64,000 nucleotides of DNA from Diabrotica undecimpunctata. Lineage: Eukaryota > Arthropoda > Insecta > Coleoptera > Chrysomelidae. The position numbers and the translations under genes were made by a program. The notes below the pieces were generated by a model that made no database searches, was not told the DNA's origin, and worked only from the letters and a program-made list of their open reading frames with translations. The stretch covers positions 134,653,914 to 134,717,913 of the forward strand of contig NC_092809.1 of assembly GCF_040954645.1 (NCBI RefSeq). The letters run 5' to 3'. Positions 56,690 to 64,000 of the stretch are shown piece after piece. Numbering within the stretch: position 1 is the first letter of the stretch; every line of letters begins with the position of its first letter.

Positions 56690-57437
56690 GGTTTGTTAGA
56701 ACAGTGCGCAGCGCACAGCATACACGTACAGCAAAATCTGTTGTACTCGACTCACGGCAGTTTTGGTTGAGTCGGTTTGTTAAATTAATTCTCATAAATA
56801 TTCTGTCGCTCTAAAAACAAGTTTAGAAATTAGTTTCACGTTTATTCTCGCAAAGGTTGTACGTTTAAAAAATGAATTCCCACAAACTTAACACAATAAT
56901 TTTATTACTCCTAGAAGAGGAGAAAGAAGAAGAGTTGATAACGTTAAATCTAAATCAAAGAAATAAAAATGTAAACGAAATTTTTTCATGTTTTAATACA
57001 GAAGGTGCTTTTAAATTAACAGTCAAAGAAAGATTGTTTTAAAACGAGGAAAAACTTCGAGAATAGTTTAGACTTTCCAAGGATATATTTGGAACTATCT
57101 TACAATTTGTACTAGATCCACTAGTCTTTCATCTTCCTCGGGAGAAAATTTAGTAGATATCACCTAATTATTACAATAATAATTACTTTATAAAAATACA
57201 ACTATAATTTCGGTATAGATGTGTACGCTGTGAGCTCAGCTAAACGTTTGCGTCCAAATCAAATCGCAGTTGATTCCAGCGCACACCGTCGACGTACACG
57301 GCTATCGCTCTGCAGTGCGCGCAGCTCAGCAGAAGCTAACAAACCGTTATCATAGAAAACCAATACTTTGATTTTGACGAACGTGCACGGCGTTCCACTG
57401 ACTGTGAGTTATGCGTCGCTCACTGTTCTAACAAACC
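56690..57437 (+). mobile_element. Harbinger-derived element inside piggyBac
   Basis: A 748-bp insert with inverted termini GGTTTGTTAGAACAGTG at 56690-56706 and its exact complement at 57421-57437. A related terminus, CTAACAAACCG, also lies internally near 57334-57345, so two related elements or a secondary end may be nested. The centre (56872-57170) encodes NTIILLLLEEEKEEELI and, after stops, a LSKDIFGTILQFVLD segment, resembling the N-terminus of PIF/Harbinger (HARBI1-type) nucleases. Most of the nuclease is missing. A clean target duplication could not be defined (flanks TA / TA). Confidence 0.6.
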
Positions 57438-57965
57438 ATAGCTTTACAGTATGGCTCTGCGACGAACTGTCCGTTGGTACCAAAAAACTACTATAGAAAT
57501 TTTATTAGGTATAATAATAGGTATAATATAATAATAATAATTAGGTTTACTTCAATTGTTAATGGCCATTTCATCTAGAAGGAGGCCCAACAGACCAACA
57601 TATCTATAAATTATTTTCGATATGCAGTTATTGAAGAATTGTTAAAATTTGAAGGCGGCCAGTTTTATGAACGTTTACGTCGTACAAAAGTAAACCTCGC
57701 TGCTCACGTATTTACAAAATTAGACTGTAAAGCACTGGAAAATAGACGCTACTGTAAGGGATGTTACAAGAGAAAACAAGATAAACTGATAGTTAAAAAT
57801 AAAGTGAAGAAAGTAATAACGTACTGTGCCCAGAGCGAAAATAGTCCTAGGTTTTGTCTGGAATGTTTCAATTTATTTCACAAAACTCATTATTGTTTTT
57901 TTGAAATAAATGTATTTCTATTGTTTATTTATTTAATACATTTTTTTATCAATTGTAGGTATTCA
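57438..57965 (+). pseudogene. piggyBac transposase remnant, right part
   Basis: Directly after the insertion the frame ALRRTVRWYQKTTIEILLGI resumes the post-DDE region of piggyBac. A decayed stretch follows, then the C-terminal Cys finger at 57690-57900: HVFTKLDCKALENRRYCKG, CYKRKQDKLIVKN and FCLECFNLFHKTHYC. The gene ends near 57900. The left part is at 55956-56689. Confidence 0.8.
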
Positions 57966-57980
57966 TATTTCTATACTTAA

Positions 57981-58009
57981 CTAGCGGACCCGACAGACTT
58001 CGTTCTGTC
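57981..58009 (+). repeat. CTAG-led hairpin motif, common insect repeat end
   Basis: CTAGCGGACCC is followed by the hairpin GACAGACTTCGTTCTGTC. Similar words end or begin widespread insect repeats; a Helitron-like terminus is possible since those pair CTAG with a short hairpin, though the order here is reversed. Only a motif match. Confidence 0.3.
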
Positions 58010-58189
58010 AAATAGATTTGAAATGTGGCAGTTTATTTTTTTAATTCTCCTGAACCGAACCGTCACCATGATGATAGGGCGGTGTGTGAGGGTCAGCTCG
58101 GGTGACCTAAGTATCTTCGCTTCCACGAACTTTGGTCACCCTTTTGGACCCTCAACTGTTTTTGTTCGTAAAGTATGTATCGAAGGATT

Positions 58190-59420
58190 GTGTTCTTAAA
58201 GAAGATTTTTTGGGCAGGATTCCTATGACTGGACAAACTCGAGGTATTGATTATTTGAACACAATAGTAAATTTTTTAACGAGCATAGCATTGATTTGAA
58301 AAAGGTTTTTTCTGTGTGTACTGATGGTTGCCCATCAATGTTGGGGCAAAATATAGGGTTTTTTCAGCTGTTGAAAAAACACTTGGGAAATGATCATTTT
58401 TCTAGTTTCCATTTATTTTATTGAGTTTCCATTGTATCATTCATCAAGAAAGCTTAGCTGCTAAATTTGATAAAAAATTTAGCTGTTTTATGAAAACACT
58501 TGTAAAGATTGTGAATGTCATAAGATCAAATGAACTAAACCACAGAGAGTTTCAAGAATTTTTGAAAGAACTTATGTCGCAATATGGGGACATTCTTTAC
58601 CAAGATGTAACGAGAAGTGAGATGGCTGAGTAAGGGTAAAGTTTTCGAACGTTTCTTCAGCATTCGACATGAGATGACTCTGTTTTTGGCTAAAAAGAAT
58701 AAAGAGTTTCCTGATATTCATAATTTTAGTTGGTGGCTTAAAGTAGCGTTTCTCACTGATACAATAAGCATTATGAATGAAACATTGACCAAACTGCAAG
58801 GAGACTACAATAACATTGTAACGAAAATAATGAGTATTGTGGTTTTACTGAAGCAGAAGCTAAATATGTATATTGAAGAATTGTCAAATTAGATTATTAG
58901 AATCAGATTATTCCAGCTTTCCTTGCGTTAAAGCACTCTTTGATGAAAATTAAGATGAAAGTCAATAGATTTCTGACCTACTGAAGCTGTTAGCAGACCT
59001 TAAGGATGAAATGTCTGTGAGGTTTAGTGACTTCAGGAAGTTCCAAGAACCATTTCGCTTTGTGGAAAATCCATGGGCAATAACAACAGCAAATGTAGCT
59101 CATCTTTCCATTTTTGGATACGAAGCTAGGGATTTGAAAAATAAGTTAATTGATCTTAAGAATGATACAGAGCTCAAAAGTATTTTTGAAGAAAAAAACA
59201 AGGAAAAAGCTATTAGTTTTGGGAAGCAGTTGAAAATGGCAATTTCCTAACTTAATTGACTGTGCTCAGAAAATTTTGTGTATTTTTGCATCTACATATG
59301 TCTGTGAATCTACATTCAGTAAGCTGAAGTTCATAAAAAACAACTACAGATCTAGGCTAACTAGTAAGAACGTTGAAAACATTTTGAGAATTTCAGTTTC
59401 TTATATATAATTGTTATATT
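58190..59420 (+). pseudogene. hAT-type transposase remnant (ZBED5/GTF2IRD2-like)
   Basis: Stop- and frameshift-broken frames follow the order of this domesticated-like hAT group. EDFLGRIPMTGQTRGIDYLN is near 58202. FHCIIHQESLAAKFDKKFSC, VKIVNVIRSNELNHREFQEF and LKELMSQYGDILYQDV are at 58421-58615. RWLSKGKVFERFFSIRHEM follows at 58617, and the dimerisation end LCIFASTYVCESTFSKLKFI with RSRLTSKNVENILRIS at 59275-59400. The C-terminal ESTFSxLK..K...R..L box is diagnostic of hAT transposases. Catalytic acidic residues cannot be placed with confidence. No 8-bp target duplication was found. Confidence 0.8.
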
Positions 59421-61780
59421 CTTAACATAGATGCCATTCTAGAGAGCTGTGAAAAATTTCGCCCGTCGTCTTCAAAGAATTAACAAATTCAGGACTTGAA
59501 ATTCCTGGAGTCAAGTAAAAGATATTTTACATGCAAAACAGTCCATATAATTTATAATTATATTGTTTTTACGTAACTTATAATAAACTTATGTTATAGT
59601 CATATAGTTTTAAAGTTATTTCATACCACCACTTGTACTTGCGGCCCTGAGGAAAATTTCATTCAAACTATTAGGCTCTCAAAGAAATCCTAGTGAGGAT
59701 CACTGATGAATTAATATCGACACAAAGAAATGATCTAGATTTAACGAACCGAATACCCTATTTGGTTTTAAACAAAATCAACCACAAACAAGTAAAAATA
59801 TCCATAACAAAGGTAAATAGAGATAGTAACAAAAGAAATATGGTTAAATTGACATGCAACAGCTACAGAATGAGTTAGAAAGTATGATATAAAAAATAAT
59901 TCACAAAAATCAGTTAACACAAAAATCAGTTAACACAAAAATGTAACACAATATTAATAAATGATAAAAAATAATTAGTTGGGAAAATATCAAAATATTT
60001 ATACAGGCAATAAGATAAAAATCCGTACCTAAAAATTCTCAGGGGTGGCCATACTCTAGAATAAACAAGAAATATCCTCCTTAGTATTACATTTTTGAGA
60101 ATGGTTAAATCAACATGTTTCATCTCTGTTAGCTACTACAAACGCAAGTTTTTGTAAGAACAAAAGTTGGGTGTCTCATCAAAATGAAGCTATTCACGAA
60201 AAATAAGCTTGTTTGTAATAAATGATAAAAATGGTCCTCAGATCCCGGACTATACATTTTTGTACTGTGCCCCTTTTTACGTATATATTATGGTTTTTTA
60301 AGTTATTTTGAAAAAAAAAAGAAATTTTTTTTAGAAATTTTCAAAATAGACGATACACTTAATATCACTTTTTTCAAAAATAAAGTATTTTAAAACAGTC
60401 AAGCTCCTGCATTTAATAAAGAATATTAGAATAAAAACGATTAATTTTTATTCTTGGGGATATTAGGTTAATTGTACTGCCCTGTTTTCCTTAAAATATT
60501 TGAAGAGTCCGTCTTTTACGAGCTGTAACCTACTCAGCTTACATGCAAATGACTTTTTGTAGTACTTATTTTAAAGGTCTGTTTATGGGCTATAAAAAAC
60601 TTTTATATTATTACCCCCGAAAAACCAACCATTTTTTACAATTTAACTTTAAATACATTGATCGAAATATTCGAAAAAAAAAATATCTTCTTTCACCGAC
60701 CATATCCCACTTTGTATTGTATCTAGAATATCTTGTAAAGATATATTTCATTCTTCTTTATAAGCTTTATTTTGTTTTGCAAGCTTTTTTAATTAAAGCA
60801 TCTTTTAAAAAACCGTTAAAAACGTGTTTTTTTTTTTTTAATGAAAATTCGCTATTTTCAATCATAAATAGCTCAAACTCTATTAAATTTCTAAAAAACT
60901 GTATGGAACAAAAGTTGCCTAGAATTTAATCCTCTATCGATTCCCTTGATTATTTTGTGCAAAAAAGGTGGAACCACCCATGGGGCGGAAGCACACATCG
61001 GCATTATATAACTTTTGCTATTTGAGCACTTTCCCATTAACGCACTTGAATGCCCGATAAAATTGAGAGGTGAATAATCCGAGTGACTGGATTATTTAGG
61101 CAGTGTGGGTGGCCAGTTCTATCCCTCCGGAATGCCTAGCATCTATTTTTGGCCATTTTGTATCTTTTTTTTAATTAGGACGTGATCTGTTTAATTATCA
61201 GTTTCTGCTTTCCTTAAAAATATGTTGTCTTAATATGTAATTAAATTCTTTTGGGAAAGTCTATTTAGCATTTTCCAATATCTGTCTTCTCGTCGTGCTT
61301 ACTGTACATCCCTATTGAATTCAATATCTTTTACCTTCCGCTCACGCGTATACTTATTTTTTAAAACTTTTTTGCTAATCTTATGTAACATATTCTTCCT
61401 GAAATAGTTTTAAATACTATTATTACATGTTTAAATGCTTATTTGCTTTAACTCTTAGAGCGTTACTCAATCTCATTTGCATTTTCTACATTTTTTTACC
61501 TAATGATCTAGTGATCTCTCTTCATTTATTCCTTTTATGGTCTTTGATCCCTGTAATATTTTGCTTCTACTTTTATTTTTTATTTTTTATTTTTTAAGTA
61601 AATACTTCTTATCCCTCAGTATGGTGTTTTGCACGGGTACGAAATTCTATTTAGCGTGACTCAAATAATCGAGACGCACGTAGTAACCTTGCGGTAATGT
61701 TATATACTAAACTCGGGATGACTGGATCGCTTTGGCTTATTCTGATTTTAAAGTATTTGTATGCGATAAAATAAAATTAT
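59421..61780. other. 2.3-kb intronic stretch without a recognised gene
   Basis: AT-rich sequence. A perfect 15-16-bp tandem duplication (CAAAAATCAGTTAACA) lies near 59904-59940. Nothing else recognised. Confidence 0.4.
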
Positions 61781-61784
61781 GCAA

Positions 61785-61842
61785 ATTTTAAAAATAAAAT
61801 AAAAAAATACAAAATAAAATAAAATAAAATAAAATAAAATAG
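61785..61842. repeat. (AAAAT)n array next to the AAATG array
   Basis: A short run of AAAAT/AAATA units directly precedes the AAATG array and probably gave rise to it by a single A-to-G change that then spread. Confidence 0.8.
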
Positions 61843-63304
61843 ATGAAATGAAATGAACTGAAATGAAATGAAATGAAATGAAATGAAATGAAATGAAATG
61901 AAATGAAATGAAATGAAATGAAATGAAATGAAATGAAATGAAATGAAATGAAATGAAATGAAATGAAATGAAATGAAATGAAATGAAATGAAATGAAATG
62001 AAATGAAATGAAATGAAATGAAATGAAATGAAATGAAATGAAATGAAATGAAATGAAATGAACTGAAATGAAATGAAATGAAATGAAATGAAATGAAATG
62101 AACTGAACTGAAATGAAATGAAATGAAATGAAATGAAATGAAATGAAATGAAATGAAATGAAATGAAATGAAATGAAATGAAATGAAATGAAATGAAATG
62201 AAATGAAATGAAATGAAATGAAATGAAATGAAATGAAATGAAATGAAATGAAATGAAATGAAATGAAATGAAATGAAATGAAATGAAATGAAATGAAATG
62301 AAATGAAATGAAATGAAATGAAATGAAATGAAATGAAATGAAATGAAATGAAATGAAATGAAATGAAATGAAATGAAATGAAATGAAATGAAATGAAATG
62401 AAATGAAATGAAATGAAATGAAATGAAATGAAATGAAATGAAATGAAATGAAATGAAATGAAATGAAATGAAATGAAATGAAATGAAATGAAATGAAATG
62501 AAATGAAATGAAATGAAATGAAATGAAATGAAATGAAATGAAATGAAATGAAATGAAATGAAATGAAATGAAATGAAATGAAATGAAATGAAATGAAATG
62601 AAATGAAATGAAATGAAATGAAATGAAATGAAATGAAATGAAATGAAATGAAATGAAATGAAATGAAATGAAATGAAATGAAATGAAATGAAATGAAATG
62701 AAATGAAATGAAATGAAATGAAATGAAATGAAATGAAATGAAATGAAATGAAATGAAATGAAATGAAATGAAATGAAATGAAATGAAATGAAATGAAATG
62801 AAATGAAGTGAAATGAAATGAAATGAAGTGAAATGAAATGAAATGAAATGAAATGAAATGAAATGAAATGAAATGAAATGAAATGAAATGAAATGAAATG
62901 AAATGAAATGAAATGAAATGAAATGAAATGAAATGAAATGAAATGAAATGAAATGAAATGAAATGAAATGAAATGAAATGAAATGAAATGAAATGAAATG
63001 AAATGAAATGAAATGAAATGAAATGAAATGAAATGAAATGAAATGAAATGAAATGAAATGAAATGAAATGAAATGAAATGAAATGAAATGAAATGAAATG
63101 AAATGAAATGAAATGAAATGAAATGAAATGAAATGAAATGAAATGAAATGAAATGAAATGAAATGAAATGAAATGAAATGAAATGAAATGAAATGAAATG
63201 AAATGAAATGAAATGAAATGAAATGAAATGAAATGAAATGAAATGAAATGAAATGAAATGAAATGAAATGAAATGAAATGAAATGAAATGAAATGAAATG
63301 AAAT
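61843..63304. repeat. (AAATG)n pentanucleotide array, about 1.46 kb
   Basis: About 290 tandem copies of AAATG with very few variants: AACTG at about 61856, 62061, 62101 and 62106, and AAGTG at about 62806 and 62826. Variants cluster near the left edge. Uniformity over 1.4 kb implies recent expansion or strong homogenisation; the true length may differ from the assembly. It lies inside the first coding intron of the gd-like gene. Confidence 0.97.
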
Positions 63305-63716
63305 AAATTAAATTAAATTAATGTTTTAAACAAAAAAAATTAAGATTTTTTAAATTTCAAACAACTAAAAGTGCCGTTTTTTAAATCTTTTCTCTTTTTC
63401 AGCCTTTTCCCTTTATTTTATAATCATGTAGCTTTTCGCTGAGAGATTATTAAAGTAGTTGTTTTTCAAATTTTTCTTTATTTATTGTTACCTGTTTTTT
63501 CACTTTATATCATGTTGGCCCTTCGTTAAATTTTCCTTTAGGTTTTCATTTCCAGTAATTGCAAGACTTTGTAATACCGATTTTATAAACTTAAATCAAA
63601 AAGTTTTAGAAATTGAAAATAAGCGGCAAAAACAATGATAAACAGAATAAGCAACAACGTTGGACAATTAAATAATGCCTCAATAAACGTAGAAGGAAAA
63701 AAACATAAATACTTAC
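63305..63716. other. Start of the 18.3-kb intron
   Basis: AT-rich intron sequence between the array and the exon at 63717; no other feature. Confidence 0.6.
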
Positions 63717-63936
63717 CGGTTGGTTAAATTTTCCCACGAAAGATGCATTTACACTAAATTCTATCCATGGATTTTTATCGTATGGTAGTTTCACTGATCC
63801 GTATACTCTTTGTTGTTGATCTCTATAGTACCCAAAAATATGAGGGCAGGGAATTGGAGGTAGCCTTTGGCTCAGCATCATTGGCATCCAAGTTAGTAGA
63901 AAAGCAAGCCCATATTTGTGCTTCATCTTTAATGAT
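63717..63936 (-). CDS. gd-like serine protease, exon with signal peptide and first half of GD_N
   Basis: A 220-nt exon. The acceptor is TTATTTCACTTTCAG ending at 63937 and the donor is CCG|GTAAGT at 63716-63715. The ATG is at 63926, only 10 bases into the exon, so most of the 5' UTR lies in an upstream exon beyond the window. It encodes 70 residues. A signal peptide (MKHKYGLAFLLTWMPMMLSQ) precedes the GD_N start: CPHIFGYYRDQQQRVYGSV, WIEFSVNASFVGKFNQP. The CPxIFxY and VYGxVxLP words are typical of GD_N. gd-type proteases are secreted zymogens; in Drosophila gd acts in the dorsal-ventral protease cascade in the perivitelline space, and beetle and other insect genomes carry several paralogs of uncertain role. 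The frame ends phase 0 and joins the exon at 45399. Confidence 0.88.
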
Positions 63937-64000
63937 CTGAAAGTGAAATAATTATTATATAAAAAAATATGTCTAGGTGCTAAAAGAAACAGGAAAAAAT

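Noticed and set aside
57981..58009. Helitron 3' end
   Set aside because: CTAG precedes rather than follows the hairpin, and no Rep/helicase sequence is nearby, so only a low-confidence motif is recorded.
61843..63304. CRISPR-like array
   Set aside because: The array is an uninterrupted pentanucleotide repeat with no spacers, in a eukaryotic genome.

Overview
The window is eukaryotic, AT-rich, and reads as a nest of transposable elements inside one intron-rich insect gene. The element families (I-like, Jockey, R1, CR1/L2-like and other endonuclease-type non-LTR retrotransposons, Ty3/gypsy, a Penelope-like element, piggyBac, Tc1/mariner, Harbinger, hAT) and the host gene type all point to an insect with a large repeat-rich genome. 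A beetle is my guess, but the sequence alone does not settle the order. I see no bacterial genes, operons, CRISPR arrays or rRNA.

Host gene. Four exons on the minus strand look like one gene of the gd (gastrulation defective) serine protease type. An exon with a signal peptide and the first half of a GD_N domain lies at 63936-63717. The second half of GD_N is at 45399-45249. A Pro/Thr-rich linker exon is at 33273-33017. A trypsin-fold exon that stops just before the catalytic-His motif is at 20733-20564. The first three join in phase. The linker exon and the protease exon do not, so at least one exon between them was missed. The 5' non-coding exon lies beyond the right edge. The His, Asp and Ser exons were not found and probably lie beyond the left edge. 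The three gaps (about 18.3, 12.0 and 12.3 kb) are packed with transposons.

1-20 kb. A non-LTR 5' fragment (1-791) meets a Penelope-like fragment with a GIY-YIG domain (792-1855, minus). From about 1925 to 13080 (minus) there is an old I-like element with ORF1, endonuclease, reverse transcriptase and RNase H. It is cut by three later insertions, each with clear target-site duplications: a near full-length 4.5-kb two-ORF non-LTR element (3765-8259), a 5'-truncated 1.5-kb element (9882-11389) and a 132-bp 3' stub (12538-12669). A CR1/L2-like element follows (13321 to about 17200, plus), split by a truncated Jockey copy (15251-16031).

20-34 kb. Degenerate plus-strand non-LTR remnants (RTE/endonuclease type, R1-like, CR1-like, Jockey-like) are followed by a Tc1-like transposon (30435-31885, minus).

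34-46 kb. A 4.5-kb TA-flanked DNA transposon (34197-38671) carries an apparently intron-containing DDE transposase remnant. It also holds an internal palindromic MITE and a 1.1-kb non-LTR insert with a 376-codon open frame. Next to it, a Penelope 3' fragment is split by another non-LTR copy with a 12-bp target duplication. A piggyBac copy complete at both ends, with TTAA duplications and a broken transposase, is at 42599-45006.

46-64 kb. Ty3/gypsy remnants (pol at 48.2-49.7 kb; gag, primer-binding site and LTR at 53.4-55.1 kb), a second piggyBac remnant interrupted by a Harbinger-derived element, a hAT remnant, and a 1.46-kb (AAATG)n array. Most transposon genes are broken. The intact-looking frames are ORF1 at 7715-6966, the RT segment at 36449-37542, the gag and one Jockey ORF1 segment. 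Long stretches at 40.0-41.3, 45.4-46.5, 49.7-52.7 and 59.4-61.8 kb hold nothing I can name.
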